Shown: positions 1 through 12,420 of the stretch, piece by piece
Layout: every line of letters begins with the position of its first letter
Position numbering within the stretch: the first letter of the stretch is position 1
DNA from: Nymphaea colorata
Taxonomy: Eukaryota > Streptophyta > Magnoliopsida > Nymphaeales > Nymphaeaceae
Direction: 5' to 3'
Length of the DNA: 64,000 nt
Assembly (NCBI RefSeq): GCF_008831285.2
Contig: NW_022204507.1
Location: 5,290,174-5,354,173, forward strand
Program-made: the position numbers and the translations under genes
The notes under the pieces: model-generated
Database searches by the model: none
Seen by the model: the letters and a program-made list of their open reading frames with translations, nothing else
What the model was told of the DNA's origin: nothing

Positions 1-1362
1 GACTTGATCTAAGACATTCAAATTTTGACAACTTTTTCCAGTCTCCTCTTACGACCTCCTCACTACTTGGTAAAAAGATTCAGACATGTTTTCTGCAATT
101 TTAGAGATAGAAAAAACATGTAGCAGAAATTATGAGAAATAATATGAAATTTTATGGCATATTTATAGAAAAGGATATTGACATCATTCGCAGTTTCTGT
201 TTAGCGACCCATTTTCTTGGGCATAATTCGAGAAACAAGCGTCATTTTTCTGTATGGTTTTACATGTGATTAAAAGTCATCTCTTAACAAGTGAAACTTT
301 AAACAGTAAAGTTTTTGTCTGCCTATCCAAATTACAGTTAACTCTCTACATATACTGAAACATATTCTCAAGGTTATAGCATATCCTGGTCAGGTCCACA
401 TGCAATCTATGACCACAAAAAGGCCGCGGGAATGGAGGGGCCTTTAGGATATCTTGTGGTGGTGGAATGTTAATCTCCTTCTCACCCGAAGTACATCAGC
501 TTTAAGATCCGGAAATTCCAAAGGTTAAAGAATATTTTTCAATTAAAACCAAAACGTAAACCACTAAGACACGTCAATAGTATATTTGCGTGCATGGCCA
601 CATATGACAGTACTCTTAAACACTTTGATGGTCTTGGAATGGATGGGAGTCCTGGAATTCATGTGCAACTCTACCTATTTTAAATGTGGTGTTCAAATAA
701 ATGAAAATGTGAATCTATCTTTTGCAGATCTGTTAAATATTGATCACATATATATTAAATGTGGAACTGCTTACTATGGACTGAATTTTGGTGGCGAAGG
801 GTAGTTTCATTGTTACACCATTTATTATGACATTTAATACTATATAAGTGTAGATAACTGTGGCTTAATCTGATGTACTATAATTTCTTGAACATTTTTA
901 AGTATTAATATTAAAATAGTAACTTTAACAAAAAGGTGATCGCGCGACAGATGAGAGAGTGTGTGTAAGTTATTGAAATGGGTGCTATAGGTATTTTATT
1001 TTACAACTAAAATTGGAAACTTAGTTTAACTGGATGGCTTTAAACTGGAGGATGAAACTTTCATAACGCTTAAGAAGTTAAAATTAAATGCAAAATTAAG
1101 ACGGTTTTGGAAAATATTCTCAAAATACAAGGGTCGTTGCTGAGAAAGTATCAAAGGATAAACATACCGGGTTGGCTTAATTAAATAACAAGAACAATTA
1201 AAAATAACAACAACAATAATAATAACAACAATACCATGAATAACAAGATTTAATGAAAACAGAGAACCAAAAACAAAAAAGAACAACCAAAGCAGACAAA
1301 GTAGGAGAAGAATGAACGCGAGTGTGACCGAGCAATAAGTCATGTGAAGATGACGTGGATGT

Positions 1363-1668
1363 AGCATCTTATGTGATGATGTATGCTTCCATTTGATGGT
1401 GGAAATAATACCTCACAAATGGCTGTGCGATGTCATCTGACATCTTTATCTCCCATATTTCTCGTCACCATTTTCTATTTCCTTGTGGATATTTAATTCC
1501 TCAAGCTTCTGGAGATCCATGCAGTTCTTCGTTCTATTAGTCGTTGGTGGGGAGGCTGAGTTGTTAGGGATTTCAATGAATCAGATTCAGATAAAATATC
1601 AAATCAAGTTTCTTTACATAAACCAGATATGAAAAACAGAGAAATTTGATATCCAAATACAAAATCAG
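1363..1668. repeat. Dispersed ~300-bp repeat, copy 1 (left arm), ending in a hAT-like terminus
   Basis: Direct repeat of 7806-8104 at roughly 85% identity by eye. It has about 190 bases of spacer (shared phrases such as ccatttgatggtggaaata) followed by a hAT-like terminus, TAGGGATTTCAATG, at 1565 and a GAATC-rich interior. In this copy the GAATC-rich sequence runs on to about 1890. The mirrored copy in the right arm is at 47560-47855. Confidence 0.75.
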
Positions 1669-2533
1669 ATTGGATTCGGTATTAAAAATTGGCATCCGAT
1701 TGAATTCGGATTCGGACTCAGCATCAAATAGACAACCAATAGGATACCAGAGAAAAAATATATAATGGATATCTAAACCTAAGTTACATATCTGGATCTA
1801 AATAATATATTTTATTCTACATTATTGCAACTTTATAAATCTGAATCGAAATTTGAATTCCCAATTTTAAATTAATATCATCCGAATCTGAAACCAATGC
1901 AAACTTAGTCGAGCACTTGACGAGGTTTAGGCCACCTCCAGATCCACTCCAAGTGACATTTTGTTCATTAGCCTTCTTGCTTTTATAGCTGAATTTTTTC
2001 ATCAACACCCATGACATCTGGTTATGTGTATGGTGCATAGCCTTTAAGAAAATGACAAGTGCCCCCTGCCCACTTGTACAAGCTCCATAGCCTACTTTTG
2101 CATCCAAGGGAGCCTACACACAAGCTTAGGCATATAACCAGCTTTGAACATCAACCCATGTCATCGATACTATACTAAACACATGAGAGAGAGAGAGCGC
2201 TTCTCAGTTATGGAAACAGGGATGAGGAGCACTTGAAGAAGCGGTAAAGAGTTTATTCCCTCTCTTAAGTGTAAAGTGTGTCGCAGGCCTCCTCATGAGC
2301 TTGATGTTGCCAACTCCACCATCATCAACGTCATCGTTGTCCTCTCAATAGATTTAGTGCAGAAAGTATGACTTAGCAATTTCCAACTTTCAGGAGGCTA
2401 TGAAGCTCAAACGAAAGAACGTTAGGGCATTCTGCCTCTTGGGATCTGTTATGGAAAATGAAAACGAATTCTTAAAGTTGTGTAATATTAACTTTGTTTT
2501 TTACATCTATTGTAAAGCCGTCAAATTGAATCG

Positions 2534-3897
2534 TGGTATTCCTTGCCACGCATGTGAAATTCTATAGGAGGTTGAAGGCATGATTTTGTTGTAACAGAAA
2601 ATATTCTTTTACACCTGTAAAAAAATTGATTATGTACTGAAAGAGTATGAATATCTGAAAGGAATGCTTTGTTCCATCCATTCCCAGCCTCCTTGGTGAT
2701 GCCCTGTTGATTCCGTGGCAGCCCGATTTTCTCTTGTGCGTCATCCGAAACTCGCAAGATATTGCAAAGGGAGGAAAGGAGTGGTGGTGGAAGAGGAGTG
2801 TCGGGCTTGTGATGATGCACAACAGGTTGATGCATCATTTTGAGGGGCCAAAAAAGACAATGATATGTTGGTATTCCTTGCCACGCATGTGAAATTCTAT
2901 AGGAGGTTGAAGGCATGATTTTGTTGTAACAGAAAATATTCTTTTACGCCTGTAAAAAAATTGATTATGTACAGAAAGAGTATGAATATCTGAAAGGAAG
3001 ACGAGCACGATGCTTTGTTCCATCCATTCCCAGCCTCCTTGGTGATGCCCTGTTGATTCCGTGGCAGCCCTCTCTTGTGCGTCATCTGAAACTCGCAAGA
3101 TATTGCAAGGGGAGGAAAGCAGTGGTGGCGGGCGAGGAGAGTCGGGCTTGTGATGATGCGCAACAGGTTGATGCATTATTTTGAGGGGCCAAAAAAGACA
3201 ATGATCTATTGGTATTCCTTGCCATGCATGTGAAATTCTATTGGAGGTTGAAGGCATGATTTTGTTGTAACAGAAAATATTCTTTTACGCCTGTAAAAAA
3301 ATTGATTATGTACAGAAAGAGTACGAATATGTGAAAGGAAGAAGAGCAAGACGCTCTGTTCCATCCATTCCCAGCCTCCTTGGTGATGCCCTGTTGATTC
3401 CGTGGCATCCCTGATTTTCTCTTGTGCGTCATCTGAAACTCACAAGATATTGGAAGGGGAGGAAAGGAGTGGTGGCGGACGAGGAGTGTCGGGCTTGTGA
3501 TGATGCGCAGCAGGTTGATGCATTATTTTGAGGGGCCCAAAAAGGCAATGATCTATTGGTATTCCTTGCCACGCATGTGAAATTCTATAGGAGGTTGAAG
3601 GCATGATTTTGTTGTAACAGAAAATATTACACCTGTAAAAAAATTGATTATGTACAGAAAGAGTATGAATATGTGAAAGGAAGAAGAGCACGATGCTCTG
3701 TTCCATCCATTCCCAGCCTCCTTGGTGTTGCCCAGTTGATTCCGTGGCAGCCCTGATTTTGTCTTGTGCGTCATTTGAAACTCGCAAGATATTGCAAGGG
3801 GAGGAAAGGAGTGGTGGCGGACGAGAAGTGTTGGGCTTGTGATGATGCGCAACAGGTTGATGCATTATTTTGAGGGGCGAAAAAAGACAATGATCTA
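2534..3897. repeat. Minisatellite, four ~343-bp units (left arm)
   Basis: Four head-to-tail units start at about 2534, 2870, 3211 and 3558, each with the phrase ggtattccttgcca and ending near tgaggggccaaaaaagac. Units differ by a few substitutions and short indels. Both strands show overlapping open frames of 60-140 codons, but each repeats the same translated unit in shifting frames and resembles no protein I know, so I treat them as by-products of the repeat. The right arm has only two units. Confidence 0.92.
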
Positions 3898-4901
3898 TTT
3901 TTCTATAGCCCTGCCTCCTCTTTTCCCAAAAGTTCTTTATATAGCTATATTTCTTTGCACTGGTACAAATTGTTCCGAAAAAATATCAATTTGGGTGCTT
4001 CAATTTGGTTGTTAATTATGTTGAATAGTCGCCCTGAGCCCTATCCTTCATCTGATAACTGCAAGCCAGATTAAATTGAAGAACTGATTTCCAAAATAAA
4101 AGATTTCATTAAGACAATTCAAAATTTATTTTGTTACCATTTACGAACCTGCCAAAAATATTCTCTGGCAATAACCGCTGCTGGGATTCAGGAAATCCTA
4201 GGAGGCAGACTATAAAGTCTCAGCTTATGTTCATCTGAAGGTTGATCAATAGATTAACCTTGCGACGCCTCCCAAAATGATGTAGTTAGCTATAAAAGTA
4301 CTGTTCTTGCTTAAACGAGCCTTGAGTCTGTCCATTTTATACCTGTCACAGGATACTTTCCTCAAGCTTCAGTGTCGAGCACAAGCTAGGTCTTGGTTTG
4401 TTGAGTGGAGTTTGAACTGACCCTTTAAAGCACAATAGCTTGAGCATGACAAGACATGAGAAGAGTTGGGCTCTAGCCTGCTTGTGTATAACCACAACTA
4501 TAATATATAGTAGTGGCAACGGCTTTTACCATAGCCAATAGTCATAATGCAGTTGCCAATAAACTTATTGGCAAATACTCTTGGCCTAGCGCATAGCTAA
4601 GGTTGCCCTTTCCCTTTACAGCACGGGGAAAAGTCTTTTGTTAGCCCAAGGGTCACTGCCAATAGCATCATTGATAACAACTCGTTCAGTTACTGACAAT
4701 GGTAGAAATCATTGCTAGAAGTTCTTACAGCAGTGATTCCTTCACTGCTATAGGTCTCCTTTTTCTTTTGAAAACAAAACAAAATGCGGCTTCTATAGCA
4801 GGTAAGCCAGTTTTTTATAATTTGAAAGTGAGATGGTTTCGAACAGATAATCTAGATCGATACCAAAAAACAAAAACATAGACAACTGAAACAAATAAGG
4901 A

Positions 4902-4919
4902 GAGAGAGAGAGAGAGAGA
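4902..4919. repeat. (GA)n microsatellite
   Basis: Short GA run; mirrored as (CT)n near 44988-45006 in the right arm. Confidence 0.9.
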
Positions 4920-5542
4920 TGAACACTTTATGCATCAGATTTTGGATTAACAAAAATATAGAAGGAAAAATGAACAAAAAAACAAGTCAGACTTTTAGGC
5001 TATATGCGAGTTAAATTACAAGTCATTTCTTGTGCGGGTTGTCTTAAAATGTCATCAGAAAATTATATACAACTTACAAATGTAGCTGTGAAGATTAAAA
5101 CATCTCAAAAACATCCACCATCAAGTTATAAATCGTGTATAAGCATCTCTAAGAAAATGGCACCTATCAGTCCTTCGTAAAGTCGCTGATCCCTTTTACA
5201 ATCGTTTGTTTATTAATTGATGCCATTGGCCGATTGTCATCACAACTCAGCTCAAGAAAGTATGCGTTCCTAGAAAGAAGATTCATTTAGCTTTGTACAG
5301 CATCCATCTTAATTTTCTCAATATGTTATGTTTCTTTTATTCCCCCTATAATGCAATTTGGATAGAGTGCGATCAGAACATCCCTCTCTTTTTTTAGGAA
5401 ACTTTGCTGGCTGTAACATGATCCTCTGACCTATGGCATCTCACATATAAAATGAAAAGTTAATGAATAAGTGAAAATGAAGCAATGCTCTTGCCATTTC
5501 TGGATACAACATATAAAAGCTACAAAAGCCACAAAGAAAAAC

Positions 5543-7576
5543 CTACACACTACAAACTCCCCCCGTCACATGAACATTTTGTGGATCAAAGAAGAAAGGC
5601 CACTCCGAATCTGAAGCACATGCATGTTACATATTGAAAAATGTACAAGACATAAAAAAATAGTGCTGTTTTAACATAATGCAACTGTAGATATAGCAGA
5701 TCCATGTTGGAGACCAACACTAATTAATCATTAACTTGGAATAAATAAACACACTAAGATCATGATGAAGGTAAAAAGTTCAATACTAGTGTATGTGATG
5801 CAACTTGGTAAAGGTTTCCCGAAATCATCATATCTAAAAAAGATCGAATACAATTTACAAGACTAACAAAGTGGTAACTGTAAAAAATGTGGAATGGCTA
5901 AGATTAGGAATATGAGTACATCCACAATATATTTCTTTTCATGGACAGTGGATTGAAAGAAAGCTCAGCAGAAGAATGTATGGGCATGGATTCTTCCATA
6001 TATTTTCCATCACCGGGAACAGATAAATATTTATACTTTCAAAAACATAACTTCCTTAATTGCTATATCAATAAGTAATAACAATCAAATTAGGCCATCA
6101 TGCTATTAACTACAGAACATGGCAGCAAGTACAAATCAATACCGTCAGATATTATTGTACTAAATAACAACGAGTAATTGATATTATTGTATAATGGTAT
6201 ATGACTAATTTTCAACTGAGATCATACTATGTTATTTCACAAACAAAATCTATAACTAGCTTCCCTCGTGTTAGAAACTACAAAGTCAAAGTCATTACAA
6301 TTAAGAAAAGAGAATTCAACTTTGACATTTCTTAACAAGAATAGAAAGCTTTCTATCATCACATGCCATCCATTTATTAGTTAAAGCGATTACAGTTAAT
6401 TAAGAAAATTCAACTTCTTCATATAAGCTGGGTTTGCTTAGATTAGCAACAACACTGTGATCCTCCCTCCCTCTTAAATTGCAAAGTACCCATACAAAAT
6501 TGAATAAGAGTTTTCCTTTCAGCTGGTGTTTCTATACAAGAAATAAAGTCATCAGCTCATGCCATGCCTATGATTTCATATTCAACTACCTCGCTTGGCT
6601 GAAATACTTTGAGTGCCTTATATCCTCCACAATCTTCTCTCCAGATTACCTATATGTCTTGCATAAAGAGTTACCTTGCAGCAAAACTTCAAGGTTTTTG
6701 GTAAGTATTTCTACGGTCTCCTATATAAAAAGTAAAACTAGATTATGTGATTAAAAGTTGAACCTTAGTGTAGGCTCAAAACTTAAAGCAGGTTCACTAG
6801 ATTACGACTTTGACCACAAAAGTAGCTAATTTTTTAGAGTTTTTCACTCAATAGTTATAAAATTTCCCCACTTAGTGAAAATAGATCAAGTACCAAAAAA
6901 AAATCCACTATAGGGATTCAAAAATTAGATAGATGAGGAGAGATATAAAGAAGTGGTTCTGCACTACTATATAATACATAACTAAGACGGAACAGAAGAA
7001 AGGGAAAACTAACATGACAAAAGGGTTTTATACATCTTCAACTATTATATGTCCATTATCAAATAAAAAAGTCAGTTTTCTTACGAATTCATCCTTCACT
7101 TTTTAAATTTCTTTCCTCAAAACAATATCAGTAGCTTGATCTTAAAACCTTGCAATAGGTTGACAGAGATGAACCACTACAAGTTCATGTTTCACAATCA
7201 ACAGCAAGTTGCATGTGAGGCATGTAAATCAATGAAACTAGAGAGTTCACAAGGGAAAGGACCATAACTAGATTACCTACTTTATCATGTATTGAAAAAG
7301 AATCCACATACAAATAGGAAAAACCTGGTTCTCAACATTCTTGTAATTCATGAAAAAGAGAGAAACTTGAAAGGCACATGTAATTTTAATTCCATTTTTA
7401 ATTTTTCTTTTATATTTATTGACTCTATTTTGTATTGCAATAAAATATTCAAAAGAAATTAGTGTTGATAGGCTCAATGCCTCTTGAATCTTCTCAACTC
7501 TTTCAAGAGAGTCAGTGATACTCTTCAAATATCTTATTAAGAACAAAAGATTCCTGTTATTAGTAATACAAAGCAT
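5543..7576 (-). other. Exon-like pieces of an unrecognised gene (left-arm copy)
   Basis: Mirror of 42333-44571. It includes a last-exon-like block (5543-5610) and a 46-base block flanked by good splice sites (6675-6720), both on the minus strand, plus an open stretch at 7277-7576 containing SITDSLERVEKIQEALSL. See the right-arm entry. I do not recognise the family and cannot show a complete gene. Confidence 0.3.
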
Positions 7577-7805
7577 GTTCAGGAATTCATATACCCAATA
7601 GATTCAAACTCCGCTTTTACTTAAGGTGATTCATTCAATTAAAAACAATTTATCTATTTGATAATTGATTTAAGCATGTAGACATAAGAAACCAACATAT
7701 TCTTCTACCTTCCATTATCTTCAAGTTGATTTAACATTGCCCTGTAGTACATCATGTTTCTTCCACAAGACTGTTCTGTAAGGGTCATTTGGAGCTGTAG
7801 GTGTA

Positions 7806-8104
7806 GAATCCTATGTGATGATGTATGCTGCCATTTGATGGTGGAAATAATGCATCACAAATGGCTGTGTAACGTCATCTGAGATCTTCATCTCCCATAT
7901 CTCTTGTCGCCGTTTCTATTTCCCTGTTGGCATTTAATTCCTCAAGCCTCCGGAGACCCCTGGAGTTCATCATTCTATTATTCTTTGGTCGGGAGGTTAT
8001 CAGGGATGTCAATGAATCAGATTCAGATCAAATACCAGATCAAGTTTTTTTAAATAAATCAGATCTTAAAAAATGAGAAATTTGATATCCAAATAAAAAA
8101 TCAG
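7806..8104. repeat. Dispersed ~300-bp repeat, copy 2 (left arm), abutting copia A
   Basis: Second copy of the repeat at 1363-1668. The hAT-like terminus here reads CAGGGATGTCAATG from 8001. The GAATC-rich interior is cut off at 8104, where gag of copia element A begins abruptly in mid-domain. The mirrored copy is at 41805-42103. Confidence 0.75.
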
Positions 8105-8833
8105 GAGCAGAGTCATGATCGTGGCTCTATCAGCCAAAAACAAGTTAGGATTCGTTGATGAGACTATCAAAGAGCCTAAAGAGGATGAAGAAAATTGTAT
8201 GTTGTGGGTACGATGTAACAATCTGGGTCTAGCATGGATTCTTAATTCAATTAGTAAGGAGAGATTCATTCTAGCATCGCTTATGCTACCTCAGATCAAG
8301 TAAGATGGGAGGAGTTAAAGGAAAGATATACTCAGAGTCTTGCACCAAGAGTCTTTCAGCTACACAGTTCAATACATCGATTACAGCAAGAGTCCATGTC
8401 TGTTACTGCACACTGTATAAAAATCAAAGTGCTTTGGGAAGAATTAAATTACTACAATCTGGTGCCTGTGTTTGTGTGGGGGCATAAAAATTTATTCGGA
8501 TCAAATACAAAGAGAACGTGTAATTTAGTTTTGAAGGGACTGAACGACTCATATGATGCTATTATAGGACAGGTTTTATTGCTTGATCCCTCATCCACAG
8601 TAAACAAATTATATGCTCTAGCCTTGCAGGAGGAACTACAGCGTGAAGCAAGATTCACGCCGTCAGCCTCTCACACCACCTTGGCAATATCACATAATCA
8701 TATTCCCAAAGCAGCATCACTTGAACAAAGTTTCAAGTTTGAATGCAATAAAGGACGTCAAAGTCGACCAATCTGTAGCTATTGTCATAGCAGAGGTCAT
8801 GTGAAAGATAAATGTTTCAAGTTTAATGGCTAA
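8105..8833 (+). pseudogene. Copia A gag (UBN2/Retrotran_gag type) with zinc knuckle, frameshifted
   Basis: Gag of a Ty1/copia element, which would form the virus-like particle and bind RNA. The first block (ALSAKNKLGFVDETI, then WILNSISKE) matches the N-terminal gag domain of plant copia elements. A frameshift near 8280-8300 moves the reading to a second block with VLKGLNDSYDAIIGQVLLLD and QEELQREARF. The CCHC knuckle CSYCHSRGHVKDKC is intact (CX2CX4HX4C). A TAA codon at 8831 ends the frame where plant elements usually have a tyrosine in GYPPGHR. The identical stop and shift occur in the right arm. Confidence 0.88.
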
Positions 8834-9353
8834 CCTCGAGGACACAGGTCATGATCCAAACTTTTGGCCACCACTAGCTGCAGCTACCACTCGTAATCAA
8901 AGGCTGGTGGACCTCCATACAAGCAATGGTACTAGTTTTCTGACAGCAATGGTCAAACTTCCAAGGAAGTTAGTTGTACCTTCATTCACTATGGATGAGT
9001 ATCATAAACTCTTATCACTTGTTAGAACTCTGTCTACCTCTATCAATTTCGCAGGTAATATATCTTCATCTAGTGTCTCCCATCTTCCTTGGATTATCGA
9101 TTCTGGAGCAAGTTGGTGCATTTGTGTCGATAGCTCTCCACTTCAAAAACCATCCAATCATCAAGTACCTATAAACTTACCTAATGGACGTACAATAACT
9201 GTCCATCAAACTAGTGATGTTAAACTACCACCGTTCACTCTTGAAAATTCCTTGTATATTCTCTCTTTCACAGTGAACCTACTCTCTGTTAGTCAATTGA
9301 CCAAGGCACTAAACTTTTTCGTAACTTTCTTCCCTACTCATTGTGTCCTGTAG
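8834..9353 (+). pseudogene. Copia A aspartic protease region
   Basis: After the gag stop the reading shifts frame again near 8850. It continues with the linker typical of copia polyproteins (FWPPLAAATTRNQ, FTMDEYHKLLSLV) and the retroviral-type protease active site WIIDSGAS. The position after DSGAS usually held by an aromatic or H residue is W-C here. The frame runs through LYILSFTVNLLSVSQLTK, the usual end of the protease region, and stops at 9353. No GAG_pre-integrase or integrase core follows. Confidence 0.85.
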
Positions 9354-9529
9354 GACCTGAATAAGGGATTTCTATTGCTCTCTTATTTTGGCTCCCTCGA
9401 CCAATGGTAACTTGACATTGAATGCAATGAAAGACACAAGGTACCCTCTTTCTAACTTTACTTCACTTTCTTGTCTGTCCTAAAAACCTTTGGAGTGGCA
9501 GTTTGACATAGGGAGTGGCGAGACACAAT

Positions 9530-10157
9530 GAACTTAGAAACTAGTGCACTAAAGGAAAACAACACTTGCACAATGACCGCTTTACCAGAAAGAGTTAAGC
9601 CGATCGGTTGCAAGTGAGTTTACAAAATCAAGTTCCGATCAGACCGTATTGTGGAGCGATACAAGGCATGCCTGGTCGCCAAAGGTTATTCCCAATAGGA
9701 AGGACTGGACTACAATGAGACATTTGTACCAGTCACAAAAATGGTAAGTGTCCGAACTTTACTTTCAGTTGCTATGGAAAATGATTGGTTATTATACCAA
9801 ATGGATGTGAAGAATGTCTTTCTTCATGGCGATTTGCTTGAAGAAGTACAAATGCAAGTTCTACCAATATATGACCGTAAGGGGGAGAATCTGGTATGTA
9901 AATTACATAAATCTCTCTATGGACTCAGACAGTCTCCTCAAAATTGGTTTCACAAATTGTCGTTGGCACTGGTGGAGTTTGGATTCAGTCAATCAAGTGC
10001 CGACCAGACATTATTCACTAACAAACAAGACCAATTTTTTGTTGTTGTTCTTGTTTATGTGGATGACCTTGTTATTACGGGCAACACCAAGGAGCTGACT
10101 GTCAAATTTAAACAATTTTTTTGTCTGAAATTTCTTGTGAAAGACCTGTACTCTTAA
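9530..10157 (+). pseudogene. Copia A reverse transcriptase (RVT_2)
   Basis: The RT domain is split by a stop near 9700 (after LVAKGYSQ) and opens again at 9741. Visible family landmarks are QMDVKNVFLHGDL, KLHKSLYGLRQSPQNWF and the catalytic VYVDDLVITGN, in which both aspartates are kept. A stop after VKDLYS (10155-10157) separates it from the RNase H part. The catalytic motif survives, but upstream stops and the missing integrase mean no functional polyprotein can be made. Confidence 0.9.
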
Positions 10158-10164
10158 ATACTTT

Positions 10165-10762
10165 TTGGGTTTAGAAATTGCTTTTTCAAGTGCAGGAATT
10201 TATGTTTCGCCGCAAACGTATGTTGTAAACATTATAAGCGAAACAAGTATAATGGGTGCCAAGCCAATGGAATTTCTAGTGGAACGAAGTATTCTCCTAA
10301 GCAAACAAACCAATCTTCAAATGAGTGTGTTTTGTGATTATGATTGGGTGGCATGTCAAGATATGCGAAGGTCCATAACTAGTTATTGTGTTCTTTTTGG
10401 TGTTTCTCCAATTTCATGAAAGACAAAAAAATAGCCCACAGTATCTCAATCCTTTGCAGAAGCAGAATACAAGGCGTTGGCAAATGCGGTATGTGAAGTG
10501 ACTTGGTTGAAATTCTTGTTGTCGGGCGTGAGACATCTACAATCAACAAATCTATACTGTGACAATCAGGCCGCCATGCATATTGCAGCCAATCCAGTTT
10601 TTCATGAGTGTACCAAACATATAGATTTACACTGTCATGTGGTATGAGAAAAAAATAAATCAAGGTGTAGTGAGAACCAGTTACATTAAGAGTAAAGTTC
10701 AGCTGGCAGACTTATTCACTAAGGCCTTAGGCAAGGAAGCATTTAATCATCTTGTTTCCAAA
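10165..10762 (+). pseudogene. Copia A RNase H end, cut by the gap
   Basis: Reads through CDYDWVACQDMRRSITSY (the CDADWAGC-type motif has degenerate residues), a stop near 10419, then [35 protein letters not shown] and VQLADLFTKALG. These are the standard successive blocks of copia RNase H. The end of the domain meets the N run. Confidence 0.88.
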
Positions 10763-10862
10763 NNNNNNNNNNNNNNNNNNNNNNNNNNNNNNNNNNNNNN
10801 NNNNNNNNNNNNNNNNNNNNNNNNNNNNNNNNNNNNNNNNNNNNNNNNNNNNNNNNNNNNNN
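10763..10862. other. Assembly gap, 100 N
   Basis: Exactly 100 N. It cuts copia element A within the RNase H end, a few bases before the position where the right arm shows the polypurine tract and LTR. The sequence after the gap (Ty3/gypsy-like remnant) has no visible continuity with the sequence before it. Confidence 0.98.
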
Positions 10863-11185
10863 TGCAATGCGCCTTCATTTGGTAGATCTTTATTAGAAAA
10901 TGTTGTCAGACCATTTCTGTATAGTCCAAAAGCCTATTCATTTCTCCAGTTATGGTTAATTCCTTCCTTCTTGAAAATGGCTTCCAAGGGTTCAAGGTCC
11001 CATATTTGTGACTTTTGATCGATCTTTGTTTGACTGTTTTGTTTGCTAGTCTAGTTTGTGGATTGAAGGATCATTTGTCATGATTGAAAAGTAACTCAAA
11101 GAAATCCAGGGATGCTTAATCCCTTTCGTTTGCCACCATGACTTGATGATTTGTTGAAAACTTGACCATTGCAACTGGTCCTTTC
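10863..11185. other. Unassigned sequence next to the gap, possible gypsy continuation
   Basis: No gene recognised. On the minus strand it lies downstream of the gypsy gag remnant and carries short open patches such as IWDLEPLEAIFKKEGINHNW interrupted by stops. It could be the gag-protease linker, but I cannot confirm it. The gap cuts it off. Confidence 0.35.
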
Positions 11186-12420
11186 TCATGTTTTGAGGAT
11201 ATCCAGTTCTTCACTAAACTCCTTGATGATTTCTATGTTGTCTTCATGTTGCACAATATTTTTGAGCACAAGACAATCTTTTGTATTGTGTCCTAGAGCA
11301 CGATCAAATTTGTAGAACTGTTCTTTGTTTTTTCGTATCATTGGTCGAGGGTTGGAAACTTTTGGGAGGAACAGAGTGCCTCTTTCAATCAGCATGTGCA
11401 TGACTTCTTCGTTACTATGTTCTAATAGGGTGAAGTTTTTGTCGTGTCTCAATCTATGATGTTTGTTCTTAGGGCCGCTGCTACTGCTACTTTGTCCGCT
11501 ACTCCATTATTCTCAGAATAGTATGCCCTTTCTTTTTTTTATGGTGGCGGCATTGGATATAATGTTGGCTGGAGCATTTTGACTCTTGTTGTTCTTCTTT
11601 GTATCTTCTCTAACCTTTATTGGGATGACAACATCAAAAGCTCCATTTTCAATCCCTACTTCGTTGCATTCTGCTCTTTTAGTAGGATCAATGAAAGATT
11701 TGATTGGAGCATTAGAAATGAGGCTCCTCAGTGGTTGTGTCAAATTGTTGATGAAAAGGTTGATTAGTTTGTCAAAATTTTTCAATTCAATTGGATTGAT
11801 GTGCTCCCGGTACCACTGCTGCAATTCCTTCCAAGCTCCTTCGGAAGCATTGAAAGAGAGCTTTATGATTGTAGCGAAATTTATAGCATTCCGCGTAGAA
11901 GATGGCCAAATGTGCCTTTCGGTCTCCATGGCCATCAAATTTGATAAATTTGTTATGTGCTTATCTTTTCAAAACTTTGATAGAAATCTTTGCAGGTGAA
12001 ATTTCTTTTGTTCTTGCCTTTAAGTTGAACTTTGTTCAACTTCTTTTCAACTTCCTAATTTTTTTCTTTCTAGGATTCCCCTTTCTTCTTTTTCTAGGGA
12101 GTCTTTCGTTCTTCCTTACTATTGGATTCTATGGTAGCATCTTCACAAGAATCAAAACTGTTCGACGAAGATTTCTTCGTTTTCTTCCCTTTCTTCTTGG
12201 CTTTCTTTGCCTGGGCTTGCTCTTCATTAAACAAGATAATGTATCTCTGGAATTTCTTATATTATTCATATTTCGGATCATTTGCTTTTGTCTTGGGAAG
12301 TGATCCTGAAGAGGATTCTTCTTCCTTGTCTCCCATGAAAGCTTATTCTGGTTCCATTTCCATCCTCCATCTTTATTGGCCTCTAGTCTCGACTATAAAA
12401 CAGATGTTCACTTTGTAAGA
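11186..12420 (-). pseudogene. Degenerate Ty3/gypsy-type gag
   Basis: Minus strand. A charged lysine-rich stretch (QAQAKKAKKKGKKTKK) is followed by the gag capsid block NKFIKFDGHGDRKAHLA and then, after a frame change, GAWKELQQWYREHINPIELK with LINLFINNLTQPL. This is the usual shape of the Ty3/gypsy Retrotrans_gag domain (FDG.GDP..HL, then a tryptophan-rich WY segment). Further on, EQFYKFDRALGHNTKDC matches the FCEFHR.HGHDTEDC block near the gag end of many plant gypsy elements. Several stops and frameshifts interrupt it, and protease and pol are missing before the gap. The family assignment rests on these motifs alone. Confidence 0.65.

Larger units (their letters stand above)
1..10762. repeat. 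Left arm of a ~10-kb inverted duplication
   Basis: The whole stretch reads as the reverse complement of 39148-49138: base 1 pairs with 49138 and base 10762 with 39148. From about 3.9 kb inward, the stretches compared differ only in homopolymer length (for example an A run near 4977 and another near 10649). From 1 to 2.5 kb there are scattered substitutions and small indels. Homology ends exactly at the run of N, so its inner border is a contig end and not a sequence junction. Both arms carry the same copia insertion with the same lesions, so they are two versions of one locus. Allelic contigs or a very recent duplication are both possible. Confidence 0.95.
8105..10762 (+). mobile_element. Copia element A, 5'-truncated and dead (left-arm copy)
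   Basis: Ty1/copia remnant in the order gag, protease, reverse transcriptase, RNase H. It starts abruptly in the middle of the gag domain at 8105, with no LTR, primer-binding site or gag start. Integrase is absent: the protease block ends at 9353 and RT homology resumes near 9530. The left copy is cut by the gap at 10762. The right-arm copy (39148-41804) shares every coding lesion and runs on into a polypurine tract and LTR, so the pieces below describe one element seen twice. Confidence 0.92.

Noticed and set aside
2521-3865. Several overlapping 60-140 codon frames in the minisatellite, on both strands
   Set aside because: They are repeated translations of the same 343-bp unit in changing frames, have no recognisable domain, and the unit length is not kept in frame between copies.
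8452-8658. Minus-strand frame opposite copia A gag, present in both arms
   Set aside because: Shadow of the gag coding strand; its conservation between arms only reflects the duplication.
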